Shown in pieces: positions 17,605-26,654 of a stretch of 64,000 nt of DNA. The notes beneath the pieces were generated by a model. It made no database searches and had not been told where the DNA came from. It worked only from the letters and a program-made list of their open reading frames with translations. This stretch comes from Desulforamulus ruminis DSM 2154 (GTDB lineage: Bacteria; Bacillota; Desulfotomaculia; Desulfotomaculales; Desulfotomaculaceae): contig NC_015589.1 of the NCBI RefSeq assembly GCF_000215085.1, positions 434,001-498,000 of the forward strand, in the 5' to 3' direction. Made by a program: the position numbers and the translations under genes. Numbering within the stretch: the first letter of the stretch is position 1; every line of letters starts with the position of its first letter.

Positions 17605-18903
17605 ATGCAGCCCTTAACGGCCCGGGAAGTGATGGAAAAGGCACAGGAATGCCACGTAAAATTTGTACGACTGCAATTTACCGACATTCAGGGTTCTTTT
17701 AAAAATGTTGCTGTCACGGTGGAAGAACTGGAAAGGGCCCTGCAGGCAAAGATCAGCATGGACAGTGCGGTGCTGGAAGGCCAATACGGAGTGCGGCAAA
17801 GGGATGTTTTTTTAAAACCGGACCCCAGCACCTTTGAGGTTTTCCCCTGGCGCCCCCGGGAAGGAGCGGTGGCCCGGTTAATCTGCGATGTTGTGGATGC
17901 CGCCGGAAATGCTTATCCCGGTTGTGTCCGTAGTAAGTTAAAAGATTCTCTGGCCCGACTGGAAAAAAACCATTTTGAACTGACGGTGGGGGCGGAAATT
18001 GAATTTTTCCTTTTCCAAACCGATCCCCAGGGGCATCCCATTCCCTGTACCCACGATAATGCCGGACTTTGCGATTTGTCTCCGGCGGATTTAGGGGAGA
18101 ACGCCCGGCGGGATATGGTGTTGACCTTGGAAGAGATGGGTTTTCAGGTTGTGTCCAGCCATCACGAAAGTGCTCCGGGGCAGCACGAGATTGTATTGAG
18201 AGAAGAGGATCCCCTGGGCATGGCGGATAAAATCGCCACGTTTAAATTTGTAGTGCGGACCATTGCTCAGCGGCATGGACTGCACGCATCCTTTATGCCG
18301 AAGCCTTTGGCTGAACACAATGGTTCCGGTATGGCGCTAAACCTTTGCCTGTGGCAGGAGGGAAACAATGCCTTGGCTGATGAAACAGGTCCCTGCGGTC
18401 TCAGCGCCCAGGCAGGAAGCTTCATTGCAGGAATCACCGGCCATGCTTCGGCTCTGACCGCAATCGTCAATCCCCTGGTGAACTCTTATAAACGCCTGGG
18501 ATGTTCCCATTTAGACCGGGTCTTGAAGGGCTGGTCCGAAGGCAACCGCAATTCCATGATCCGGGTGCCGGGCCAGAGAGGGAACGATACCCGGATTGTT
18601 TTAAGAAATCCCGATGCCACCTGCAATCCCTATTTAGCCCTGAATCTCATCATGCAAACCGGCCTCCGGGGCATTGAACAGGGCCTGCCGCTCCCCACCT
18701 CCCTGGATCAGGATGTTGTTGACCGCCGGGTACCCGGCAACTTAGGAGAAGCCCTGGCAGCCCTCCTGCAGGACCAGTACATCAAAGAGGCCTTGGGCGA
18801 GGTTATCTTTGAACGCTATGTGGATTATAAGAAGCGGGAATGGGATGAATTTCATAACTATCTGCATCCTTGGGAACTGGATAAATATCTAACGAATTAT
18901 TAA
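17605..18903 (+). CDS. glnA: Glutamine synthetase, type I
   Basis: 432 residues; ATP-dependent amidation of glutamate. ATG 17605 follows AAGGAGG. Metal and substrate motifs are GAEIEFFLF, HESAPGQHEI, FMPKPLAEHNGSGMALN and NSMIRVPGQRG. There is no NLYDLP adenylylation site, as in the GSI-alpha group, so it is not likely to be adenylylated. The segment normally reading DGSSIRGF is MDSAVLEGQ here, a departure from classical enzymes. It is probably controlled by the leader terminator and ANTAR protein. A glutamate synthase-like gene follows after 71 bases. An annotation as a glutamine-synthetase-like ligase remains possible. Confidence 0.85.
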   Translation: MQPLTAREVMEKAQECHVKFVRLQFTDIQGSFKNVAVTVEELERALQAKISMDSAVLEGQYGVRQRDVFLKPDPSTFEVFPWRPREGAVARLICDVVDAAGNAYPGCVRSKLKDSLARLEKNHFELTVGAEIEFFLFQTDPQGHPIPCTHDNAGLCDLSPADLGENARRDMVLTLEEMGFQVVSSHHESAPGQHEIVLREEDPLGMADKIATFKFVVRTIAQRHGLHASFMPKPLAEHNGSGMALNLCLWQEGNNALADETGPCGLSAQAGSFIAGITGHASALTAIVNPLVNSYKRLGCSHLDRVLKGWSEGNRNSMIRVPGQRGNDTRIVLRNPDATCNPYLALNLIMQTGLRGIEQGLPLPTSLDQDVVDRRVPGNLGEALAALLQDQYIKEALGEVIFERYVDYKKREWDEFHNYLHPWELDKYLTNY

Positions 18904-18974
18904 AAAGTTTTCTTCACCGGTTAATTCGGTAAGAAATTCTTTTAAAATCAACTAAATTCTAGGAGGAAATGTGA

Positions 18975-20552
18975 ATGACCTATAGCAAAGGCACCAATGC
19001 CAGTACAGCCACCCTTACCAAACTGCGTACCCCGGATAGTCACTGTTCCTTTAGCGGCATGTGCAGCACCTGTTTGGACGGCTGTTCCGGCTTCTGTGAA
19101 ATCGGCAAATCCGCCGTTCGGGGCAAGGAAATTCTTTATCCCCAGCCCTTTGGCAAAGTAACCTCTGCCTCGCAAAAGGATTACCCGGTGGATTACTCTC
19201 ACTTTAATATTATGGGAACTGCCGTGGGGGCCAAAGGAATCGAAGCGGATCCGGATAAGGCTATTTTCCCGGCGGTTAATCTGGAAACCTATCTGGGGGC
19301 CAAGCAAGATTTAAAACTGACCACGCCCATTGTGGTGGCAGCCATGGGCTCCACCAATGTTGCTTCCGATAACTGGGATCACCTGGCCGCCGGCTGCGCC
19401 ATTTCCGGCGCGGGGATTGCCATCGGTGAAAACGTGTGCGCCATGGATCCCAACGTAGAAATAAAAAATGGCCGGGTGGTACATTCCCCCAATTTGGCCA
19501 GAAGAATTAAGGATTTTCAGGAATGGTCCCAGGGGGCCGGGTTTATTGCGGTTCAAGCCAACGTTGAAGATACCAAACTGGGCGTTCAGGAATATGCGCT
19601 GGAAAAACTGGGCGTGGAAGCAGTTGAAATTAAATGGGGCCAGGGTGCCAAGGACATCGGCGGGGAGGTAAAACTAAACTCCCTGGAACGGGCGCTGCAG
19701 TTAAAGGGCCGGGGTTATATTGTCCTGCCCAATCCCGAAGATCCCAAAGTTCAGGAGTCTTATCAAGCCGGGGCATTCAAAGAATTTGAACGTCATTCCC
19801 GCATTGGCATGGTGAGTGAGGAAGGGTTTGTTAAGCGGGTTGAAGAATTGCGTGCCGGCGGGGCAAAATATGTATTCTTAAAAACCGGTGCTTATCGCCC
19901 GGCGGACTTAGCCCGGGCCGTGAAATTCGCCTCTCTGGCGAAGATTGATCTGCTGACGGTGGACGGCGCCGGCGGCGGTACCGGTATGAGCCCCTGGCGG
20001 ATGATGAATGAGTGGGGAGTACCCACAGTGTACATTCAAGCCCTGTTAACCCAATACTGTGATAAACTGGCTGCCAAAGGGGAGTATGTGCCGCCCGTTG
20101 CCATCGCAGGGGGCTTAACCCTGGAGGACCATATGTTTAAAGGTTTTGCCATGAGCGCTCCCTATGTTAAGGTTATTGGCATGGCCCGTTCTCCTTTGGC
20201 CGCCGCCATGGTGGGCAAGAATATTGGGGAAATGCTTAAAGCCGGCAAAGTTCCCAGTGAATACAAGAAATATGGCGACAAGCTGGAGCAGATCTTCATT
20301 AATGCCGCCACGCTGAAAGAGAAGCTGGGAGATCGTTTTAATGAGCTGCCTGTAGGAGCCATTGGTGTTTACAGCTATTTTGAACGCTTATCCCAGGGAC
20401 TGCGCCAGTTTATGTGCGGCGCCCGTAAATTCTCCCTGGAATACATTACCCGGGATGATCTGGTGGCATTAACCCCGGAAGCAGCCCAGGTAAGCGGCAT
20501 CCATTATATTATGGATGCGGATGCCGATGAAGTGGCAAAGATTCTCGGCTAA
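18975..20552 (+). CDS. FMN-binding glutamate synthase family protein
   Basis: 525 residues covering the FMN-binding synthase domain (Glu_synthase) with GAGGGTGMSPWRMMNEWG as the phosphate and flavin site. An N-terminal cysteine group (MCSTCLDGCSGFC, residues about 29-41) could bind an Fe-S cluster. No glutaminase domain and no NADPH-oxidoreductase subunit are nearby. AGGAGG sits eight bases before ATG 18975. Located in an operon-like arrangement after glutamine synthetase, it suggests a GS-GOGAT role, perhaps using ferredoxin. Several homologues of this short type lack proven activity. Confidence 0.82.
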   Translation: MTYSKGTNASTATLTKLRTPDSHCSFSGMCSTCLDGCSGFCEIGKSAVRGKEILYPQPFGKVTSASQKDYPVDYSHFNIMGTAVGAKGIEADPDKAIFPAVNLETYLGAKQDLKLTTPIVVAAMGSTNVASDNWDHLAAGCAISGAGIAIGENVCAMDPNVEIKNGRVVHSPNLARRIKDFQEWSQGAGFIAVQANVEDTKLGVQEYALEKLGVEAVEIKWGQGAKDIGGEVKLNSLERALQLKGRGYIVLPNPEDPKVQESYQAGAFKEFERHSRIGMVSEEGFVKRVEELRAGGAKYVFLKTGAYRPADLARAVKFASLAKIDLLTVDGAGGGTGMSPWRMMNEWGVPTVYIQALLTQYCDKLAAKGEYVPPVAIAGGLTLEDHMFKGFAMSAPYVKVIGMARSPLAAAMVGKNIGEMLKAGKVPSEYKKYGDKLEQIFINAATLKEKLGDRFNELPVGAIGVYSYFERLSQGLRQFMCGARKFSLEYITRDDLVALTPEAAQVSGIHYIMDADADEVAKILG

Positions 20553-20933
20553 AGGTCAGCCAATTCCATAGAAGAACTCTAAAGCCTGCAATATCGGTGG
20601 TCATTGACATCCGCCGGTATGCAGGCTTTTTTTATGGAACACGGATGATGCGGATATTAAATACAGATTAAAAAATCCCTTCAAAAAGTTTTTCTTAAAG
20701 AGATCTTTAGGAACCTTTTAATAACAAAAAAATAATTTATAAAAAGAATTTACCCGAAATCGGCAACAATTGACACATACCCGGGATAAGGTAGAAAGAA
20801 TGATACAGGCCGTGGAACGGTCTGTATCCGGCATGAAAAGCGGCGGATATTTTAGCCAACAAAGTAAAGCAGAATTTGTTTCAAAATAACAAAAAACAAG
20901 ACAGCTTCATGGAAAGGATTGTGTGTTACTAAG
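20553..20933 (+). promoter_or_regulatory. Intergenic region upstream of cysteine synthase
   Basis: Holds the terminator, a decayed half copy of the dispersed repeat (20636-20680, AACACGGATGATGCGGAT), a TTGACA -35 candidate at 20770, and a 12-bp hairpin (20802-20813 with 20817-20828, triloop GGA). A 29-codon frame from ATG 20800 to 20889 overlaps the hairpin but has only a weak ribosome site. No named sulfur riboswitch or T-box was recognised. Confidence 0.4.
20581..20633 (+). terminator. Terminator after the glutamate synthase-like gene
   Basis: AAAGCCTGCA/TGCAGGCTTT outer arms with an inner CGG/CCG pairing and a run of seven T. Confidence 0.8.
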
Positions 20934-21815
20934 ATGTCTTATGAAAACCTACTTCAGATTATCGGCAACACCCCGGTCATCCGGCTTAATTCATACAGCC
21001 GTGAAGGGCTGAAGCTTTATGCCAAGCTGGAAGGAAACAACCCCGGCGGCTCGGTGAAGGACCGGACCGCCAAATATTTAATTGAAAGCGCCGAAAGGCA
21101 GGGCCAACTGCATAAAGACAGGATTCTCCTGGAGGCCACCAGCGGCAACACCGGCATTGCCCTGGCCATGATTGCGGCCACCAAGGGATACCGGTTTACC
21201 GCGGTGATGCCGGAAAATGCCAGTGTGGAGAGAATCAAGCTGTTAAAGGCCTACGGTGCTGAACTGGTGCTGACCGATGGTGGAAAAGGAACCAACGGCG
21301 CCATCGAGGTGGCCCGTCAAATGCTGGAGCAGGATCCCCGCTATTACATGCCCGACCAGTTCAGCAACCCGGCCAATCCCCGGGCTCATTATGAGACCAC
21401 CGGAAAAGAAGTCATTGACGCGCTGCCCGGCGTTACCGCCCTGGTGGCCGGTATCGGTACCGGCGGCACCATATCCGGAACAGGGAAAAGGCTTAAAGCT
21501 TATAATCCCGCCATTGATATTGTTGCCGTTGAGCCGGCGGCGGGGAGCAGGATACAGGGACTGCGAAACATGCAGGCCTATAAACCCCCGGTCTACGACG
21601 ACTCAGTGGTGGACTATAAACTGGATGTTCCGGACCAAGAAGCCTTTAAACTGGCCAGGGAACTTTACACGAAAGAGGGTCTGGCGGTGGGCATCTCCTG
21701 CGGCGCTGCTCTCTGGGGCGCTTTGCAATACGGCAAAAACCTTCAGGAAGGAACCATTGTCATGATCTTTCCGGACCGGGGCGATAAATATTTTAGTACG
21801 GAACTGTTTGAATAA
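20934..21815 (+). CDS. Cysteine synthase (O-acetylserine sulfhydrylase, CysK/CysM type)
   Basis: 293 residues, fold-type II PLP enzyme. NNPGGSVKDRTA carries the PLP lysine, TSGNTGIALA the substrate loop, GIGTGGTISGTG the phosphate loop and GISCGAALW the PLP-nitrogen Ser. ATG 20934 gives the natural N-terminus; TTG 20919 abuts GGAAAGGA and is an alternative. Makes cysteine from O-acetylserine and sulfide in the cytosol. The last part converges on a region of decayed sequence. CysM versus CysK cannot be decided from sequence alone. Confidence 0.88.
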   Translation: MSYENLLQIIGNTPVIRLNSYSREGLKLYAKLEGNNPGGSVKDRTAKYLIESAERQGQLHKDRILLEATSGNTGIALAMIAATKGYRFTAVMPENASVERIKLLKAYGAELVLTDGGKGTNGAIEVARQMLEQDPRYYMPDQFSNPANPRAHYETTGKEVIDALPGVTALVAGIGTGGTISGTGKRLKAYNPAIDIVAVEPAAGSRIQGLRNMQAYKPPVYDDSVVDYKLDVPDQEAFKLARELYTKEGLAVGISCGAALWGALQYGKNLQEGTIVMIFPDRGDKYFSTELFE

Positions 21816-22354
21816 TCCACTTCCGTCCGCAAAGGACAGACTATGGAGCAGATGTAGCCCGCCCAAAGCAAAGGAAAAGGCCGGATATTGGCTTGAATTT
21901 CTGAAATTACTGTAGATAACCCGACTGCCACAGCTTTCGGAGCAGCTCTGGTCTTCCCAATTTTCTGACTGTTTTGGTAGATAACCGAGGTCAAACGGTT
22001 CAGTTCATCGTAGGTATAGACTCTATTCTTCCGCTTCGGATGGCATCCTGAAATAATATTATAATAAGTAACAAACTGGTATAGAAAGACCAGGGGTGGT
22101 CTCACTAAAAGAGGCAGCTCCTTTGTTTTTTGTTTATGGAAAAAGAAAGAGACAGTTCGCAAAAACCTGCCTCAGCGTGTAAATCTAAACGACCATGAAA
22201 AACTTTATATAAGTAATCCTGCGCCCAAAAATGCATCGGTGAGACTACCGAGTGAGATCATGGATCTTCTGGACTTTAAGGTCTTGTCCGCAAAAGCAGA
22301 AAAAAGGCAGTGTCACCCATCAACCTGGAAACAAGAGAAAATTGCTTTTGTTTC
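21816..22354. other. Convergent intergenic region with an RHS-repeat relic
   Basis: Non-coding between cysteine synthase and ybaK. It has a short hairpin AGACCA/TGGTCT around 22085-22101 and the RHS relic described separately. Reading frames here are interrupted and no gene is supported. Confidence 0.5.
21955..22035 (-). pseudogene. RHS/YD-repeat relic
   Basis: The minus strand encodes VYTYDELNRLTSV followed by about ten more residues, a textbook YD repeat of RHS toxins. Only about 25 codons remain, joined to unrelated sequence on both sides. It shows that an RHS-type gene once stood here or that a fragment was transferred in. Confidence 0.6.
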
Positions 22355-22825
22355 CTACTCCCAGCCTTTACATATATTTATCCACTCACAATACCCGGAA
22401 TATTTCTCCAACTCTGGAAGTGTAAGCTCAATGGCGCTATTCCGGCTTCCGCAGGCCGGGAACACCGTTTCAAATCTCTTTAAAGATTCATCCAAATAAA
22501 CTTTAATATCGTCTTTAATTCCAAAGGGGCAAACACCACCTGCGGGATGTCCAATCATTCCAACAACTTGATCCGGTTTCAGCATAACGGCCTTTGTGTG
22601 AAATTGTGCCTTATATTTGGCATTGTCTATTTTCGCGTCACCGGCCATTACGATCAGAATTGCTTGGTCATTTACCAAAAATGACATTGTTTTAGCAATT
22701 CTCTTTTCCTCACACTGGAGTGCCCTGGCTGCTTCTTCTACTGTTGCGCTGGATAGGGGAAGTTCCTGTATGCGATCCTCCATATGCCATTTCTTAAAAT
22801 ATTCTCTTACTGCTTCAATTGACAT
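22355..22825 (-). CDS. YbaK/EbsC-family aminoacyl-tRNA deacylase
   Basis: 156 residues. ATG 22825 is six bases after AGGAGG; the ATG at 22828 is only three. YbaK/ProX-type proteins hydrolyse mischarged tRNAs such as Cys-tRNA(Pro). Conserved features are KTMSFLV with the key Lys, VMAGDAKID and GHPAGGVCPFGI. Single-gene unit on the minus strand, converging with cysteine synthase. The exact tRNA specificity is not predictable. Confidence 0.85.
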   Translation of the reverse strand: MSIEAVREYFKKWHMEDRIQELPLSSATVEEAARALQCEEKRIAKTMSFLVNDQAILIVMAGDAKIDNAKYKAQFHTKAVMLKPDQVVGMIGHPAGGVCPFGIKDDIKVYLDESLKRFETVFPACGSRNSAIELTLPELEKYSGYCEWINICKGWE

Positions 22826-22944
22826 CATGATCCTCCTGACTTAGAGTTTTGGTAGATTTTACTGCATAATAATACAGGCCATATACATGTCGTTGCATAT
22901 AATATGACCGGAAACAGAAAGGGACATTGCCTTTTGTCAATTCT

Positions 22945-23000
22945 TTACTGAGGAACGCACTTTTTAGCTACGGCATGCCGTTTGGAGCCGGTAATGGTTC
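22945..23000. repeat. Diverged direct repeat, copy A
   Basis: Shares TGAGGAACG, ACGGCATG, then GTTT-GAGCCGGTAA and TTCC in the same order with 25157-25210. The two copies flank the VRR-NUC gene and the decayed genes to its right. Confidence 0.35.
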
Positions 23001-23015
23001 CCGAATTGGGGACTG

Positions 23016-24251
23016 TCATTCTTGCCCCAGTCCGATTACCTTCTTTTTATGTACCTTGATCAATTTAAAAGGTAATTGTAAGTGCTCCGAATTACCTCGT
23101 ATCCAGTTTTTTTGGTCTTCACTTAAAGAATCTCCGGATGACTTTACCTCGACAAAGAAAAAATTGTGGTCGTTATAAACAAGTAAATCAGGCCAACCGC
23201 AAAACCGATGCCAATAATCACCTGCCAAATAGTTTAGAATTTTAATGATTGCCTTTATAGGCAGAATCTCGACTATTTTTCTTGTAATTTGAATATCATT
23301 CTGTCGGTGAGCCCATAAATATTGTCTTAACGGTTCACTGGGTTTAATCCAATGTTCAAATGTCCAGAGCAATTCATCCTTATCATTAGGCAGGGCGTTA
23401 AGATGCTCCGCAATTTTACGCGCTCTTCTTTCCGCATATCCACTCGTACCAAAGTCCTCAGGTAAAATTACCCATACAATATCTCCCGGAACTCCTTTAT
23501 CAAAGGCGTTTCTATCTCCAAACCCAACAGTCCTGTTTCTAGGGTCACTATGATGCTGTATAAGTGACCACATTAAAACACCGAATAAAATATGAAAAGG
23601 AACACTTTCTGTGAACAAAACCTTATAGCCTTGTTCTTTAAAATGCTCGGCTACATACTGTTCTACAGAAAAGAGCGCACCATACTTAAAAAGTTTTACT
23701 CTACCGGAATTCTGTTTAACGTAACACCCATCAAGGTTTATTATTTCAACACGGTATTTTGTAATTATCTCTTGTTGAGATTCCTCTTGGAAAGTATACT
23801 TAGGTGCAACCTGATGTAATTTTTTAATTTCTTCAATTACTTTTTTCTCAATTTCTTTATGCACGTCTTTATATTTGCTTACGGCGACCAACCAATCGAT
23901 ATTGTCTCTGCCATTAAGCCATTCGCCGAAACGTCGAGTCGTTTCGAAAAAGATTTCTCGCCAATAGTAACGGACGATTTTTGTTGTTCTCCCATACCCT
24001 TCTGCAACGGGAGTAATCATCTCGGGAAGACCTTTGCATTTATTGCAAACGCGTTTTTGAAATCCGATAGTAACCGGCAGGCGATTCCGCGTACCTAGTT
24101 CCTGAGCAAAATCTAATTGATGGGGTAAATACTTAATTGCAAATTCCTGTTCACATTCACACATCATTACTTCCCTACAAGCCTCACACTGATACTTTCT
24201 TATAAGCTCATACGGATTGAGGCATATGACTTTTTCATGGTTACAACCCAT
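23016..24251 (-). CDS. VRR-NUC domain protein with N-terminal Cys motifs
   Basis: 411 residues. The C-terminal 65 residues are a VRR-NUC (FAN1-type PD-D/ExK) nuclease: GWPDLLVY with the metal Asp, FFFVEVKSSGDSLSEDQ with Glu, Lys and Gln. The N-terminus has Cys/His pairs (CNH, CEAC, CECE and CNKC) that could bind zinc. The middle is not recognised. AGGAGGA precedes ATG 24251. AT-rich with codon use unlike the metabolic genes on either side, flanked by decayed genes, which suggests acquisition. VRR-NUC proteins act on branched DNA in repair or in phage and defence contexts; which applies here is unknown. Confidence 0.75.
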   Translation of the reverse strand: MGCNHEKVICLNPYELIRKYQCEACREVMMCECEQEFAIKYLPHQLDFAQELGTRNRLPVTIGFQKRVCNKCKGLPEMITPVAEGYGRTTKIVRYYWREIFFETTRRFGEWLNGRDNIDWLVAVSKYKDVHKEIEKKVIEEIKKLHQVAPKYTFQEESQQEIITKYRVEIINLDGCYVKQNSGRVKLFKYGALFSVEQYVAEHFKEQGYKVLFTESVPFHILFGVLMWSLIQHHSDPRNRTVGFGDRNAFDKGVPGDIVWVILPEDFGTSGYAERRARKIAEHLNALPNDKDELLWTFEHWIKPSEPLRQYLWAHRQNDIQITRKIVEILPIKAIIKILNYLAGDYWHRFCGWPDLLVYNDHNFFFVEVKSSGDSLSEDQKNWIRGNSEHLQLPFKLIKVHKKKVIGLGQE

Positions 24252-24366
24252 GAGCCATTCCTCCTAAAATTATAAATAGAAGAGGGTCTTGTCCCAAGTG
24301 TTTGCAATGCTCCCTCAAGCTTTCATACTGGCAGGGTGTTGCAAAAACACGTAAACTTCGCTTAAT

Positions 24367-24565
24367 TTATATTGATTTCAACAATAATTTGGTAAATTCC
24401 TCTCTAGTCAGGGATAGAAAGGACGTTCCTTTTTTGTCAATTTTCATGCGGGCCAGGCATTCTGCCCGGGTGATACAAAGAATTCAAGAGAAGGAATACT
24501 CATCGGTCCACTGCCCCGCAGTTCAAAAACCACTGTATCCGCTGCCGGGGATGTTTTTTCAAATA
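24367..24565 (-). pseudogene. Decayed reading frames, possible SLH-like relic
   Basis: Two frames on the minus strand read as protein but are interrupted: one gives FEKTSPAADTVVFELRG and ends at a stop, the next gives ITRAECLARMK and LTREEFTKLLL and ends at 24367. ITRAE and LTREEF resemble S-layer homology starts. The match is short and uncertain. Confidence 0.25.
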
Positions 24566-24585
24566 TGTAAAAAGTAACAAGTCGG

Positions 24586-24622
24586 TATAAAAGGCCGGTC
24601 CAATTAGGGATGGCCTTTTATA
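24586..24622. terminator. Bidirectional terminator
   Basis: TATAAAAGGCC and GGCCTTTTATA pair perfectly (11 bp) around a 15-base loop, with A-run and T-run on both sides. Confidence 0.7.
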
Positions 24623-24631
24623 ATCTATCGA

Positions 24632-24904
24632 TTATATTCTTGAAGAAATTGCACTAAGAAGAATGAATTCAATATTATTAATTTTGGATTTCCCTTTGAA
24701 ATCGATCATAATTTTTATAAAATCCTTCGGTTTCTCAAAATGAAATTCATGACCGGATTTTACATTGATGAATGTGTCGTTCTTTAAAAGAGAATGTGTA
24801 TGATCCGCATCTTTTTCATCCATGGCTGCCAAGAGGATGCCATTTTTATCATAACTCCAATTGGTGTGTATCAAAACGGACGGACAAGTAATTTTTTTGC
24901 CCAT
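24632..24904 (-). pseudogene. C-terminal fragment of an alpha/beta hydrolase
   Basis: 90 residues matching only the tail of the fold: CPSVLIH near the start, and SGHEFHFEKPKDF containing the catalytic-type His followed by the E-x-P pattern. The nucleophile elbow and N-terminal half are missing and not found upstream. No convincing ribosome site. Best read as a truncated hydrolase remnant that ends beside the bidirectional terminator. Confidence 0.6.
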
Positions 24905-25242
24905 TTTGAAAAAACTTTATCCAGTAACAATGTTTAATATAGTAGCTGATAAAATCATCCTTAACACTTTGTTGAAGGAATTGATGCAGGTTAAAATCAT
25001 ATCCACATAAGCAAAAGTATCAGGATTACGTTGGTAAAGCCTTTATTTTTGCATTCCCTATACCTTATGGCGGTGTTGTGGAGACAATGGAAAGGGGAGA
25101 GTTCCTTATACCGTAATACTTCAAGGAAAAGGTTCCTGTAAATGAAATGACGATGTCCGTTGAGGAACGGGAGTCACGGCATGTAGTTTAGAGCCGGTAA
25201 CATTCCAGGATTGCAGGGGATATGGCGGTAGGTTAGCCTTTA
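24905..25242. other. Non-coding stretch with diverged repeat copy B
   Basis: No intact gene. A plus-strand frame around 25030-25120 reads GGVVETMERGEFLIP before a stop but matches nothing I know. The diverged repeat copy B lies at 25157-25210. Confidence 0.4.
25157..25210. repeat. Diverged direct repeat, copy B
   Basis: Partner of 22945-23000 with the same ordered blocks (TGAGGAACG, ACGGCATG, GAGCCGGTAA). Confidence 0.35.
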
Positions 25243-25269
25243 AAGCCTGGATGAAGAACGTCCAGGCTT
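25243..25269 (-). terminator. Hairpin after the broken lipoprotein gene
   Basis: AAGCCTGGA (25243-25251) and TCCAGGCTT (25261-25269) form a perfect 9-bp stem just past the stop at 25277. The T-run is poor. Confidence 0.5.
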
Positions 25270-25276
25270 AACCTTT

Positions 25277-25944
25277 TCACATGGCTGTTGTCATGTACAG
25301 AAACATATCAATTTCCTTTGCCAGCCAAGACCCGTAGCCGGGAAGAAGAATTATATTCCAGGCGTTTTCATTACTGGCGTCCTGAATTCCTAGAAAAGCA
25401 TTGTCATTATTGTCCGGATCAATATAAACTATCAAATCTTTATGCCCCCAGACATTCATTCCTTGGCCGGGGATAAAAGGCTGATAATTCAACCGCATCC
25501 AAACATTCTTGCTGCTGACACCTTGATAAAACCACATCTCTTCATTTGGGGAGTTGTATTTTCGCTTTCCTGAATGACCGGAAGCTTTGTTATTTTTCTT
25601 TTCTCCGTTTCAGAATGGATGCCGGCGCCACTGCGGGAGGCCAGAAATAACAAACGCTCAATATCGGATACCAGTGCATAATTTTCAATGGTTCTAAGCC
25701 GATCCGAAGGATCATTTTTTAAACCCACGCATAGTCCATCTCGTCCCCGCTGGACAACCACATCGTTTAAAATTGACCGTTCGTGCGTTATGTCTTCAGT
25801 GCTTTGGGATGATGCGGGGGCTTCAGGTGACGATACGGGCGGTTTATCGGAAATACTTGAAGTATTTGGCCTTTTGCTGCAGGCAGTAACCGATGTCAGG
25901 GTAAATATCAGCACCAAAAATAAAGCACATGTTTTTTTCATCAT
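25277..25944 (-). pseudogene. Lipoprotein gene interrupted by a frameshift
   Basis: The first frame (start ATG 25944, GGGGAGA nine bases upstream) encodes a signal peptide with lipobox SVTAC, a Ser/Pro-rich linker and a short domain. It runs into nonsense after about 25550. The second frame (from about 25550 to 25277) continues naturally with EEMWFYQG and on to a stop. One base missing in the CCCCAAA tract near 25545-25553 would explain it. Together about 220 residues, no family recognised. A sequencing error is a possible alternative. Confidence 0.55.
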
Positions 25945-26061
25945 AAATATCATTCTCCCCTGGTCAAGATACGGATTGCAGCAGAACCTTCGTATGAATA
26001 TTTGACTGGCTAATATTACAGTTGTAAACTACAAATGAAAAATTCTTACGGAGTTGATTGT

Positions 26062-26454
26062 ATGGAAAGCGTTTTAAAAGTATTGGCTTATATAATAAAC
26101 TGGGTCCATGATTTCGTTATTGGAATTACAAAAGTCTTTGGCTTCAACGCGACGGATAAAGATTTACATTTCTGGTTGCTTGGAATGACTGGCTTGATTA
26201 TTTTTATAATAACAGATTTTTTGTTTCGGCGTATTTCAAGATGGAACATATCGGTGGTTTCTTTTATTTATACCATGACCCTTTTGCTGGTGATTGCTTT
26301 TAGTTTGGAAATTGAGCAGAAGATTACAGGCCGCGGCAATATGGAGTTTGAAGATATTGTCGCTGGACTGTGGGGATTTCTAGCTATATTTGGTGCTTAT
26401 GCCCTTATTAGAGCAACTTTTTACTATGCCAGAAAGCTGTATAATAAATTTTAG
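26062..26454 (+). CDS. Small integral membrane protein, unknown
   Basis: 130 residues, three or four membrane segments. I chose ATG 26062 because GGAG lies eight bases upstream; an extension to 26035 has no ribosome site. NMEFEDIVAGLWGF near residue 95 looks like a conserved patch. Lies alone in the AT-rich accessory stretch, diverging from the broken lipoprotein. No function can be given. Confidence 0.6.
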   Translation: MESVLKVLAYIINWVHDFVIGITKVFGFNATDKDLHFWLLGMTGLIIFIITDFLFRRISRWNISVVSFIYTMTLLLVIAFSLEIEQKITGRGNMEFEDIVAGLWGFLAIFGAYALIRATFYYARKLYNKF

Positions 26455-26621
26455 AAGTTTTTTATTACCTTACAGTAAATATTCCAAACCCGCTTTTTAT
26501 AAAGGATTGGCACAATAGTTTTATCTTTACTTATATAAAACATTCGAGTGGAATTTACACGGAGACGAAATACATTGGAATCTTATGATGAAGCTATAAG
26601 CCCTGATTTACACAGTGCTTT

Positions 26622-26648
26622 TGTCAGAAGGGGCTCCTGACACTTTTT
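26622..26648 (+). terminator. Terminator 1 upstream of AraC gene
   Basis: TGTCAG/CTGACA 6-bp stem with a 9-base loop, followed by CTTTTT. Confidence 0.5.
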
Positions 26649-26654
26649 AAGCAT

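Larger units (their letters stand above)
24252..24631. other. Region upstream of the VRR-NUC gene with decayed coding sequence
   Basis: No intact gene. It holds the possible SLH-like relic (24367-24565) and a bidirectional terminator (24586-24622). Confidence 0.5.

Noticed and set aside
24302-24577. 91-codon plus-strand frame
   Set aside because: No ribosome site, overlaps the minus-strand decayed frames and shows no recognisable motif.
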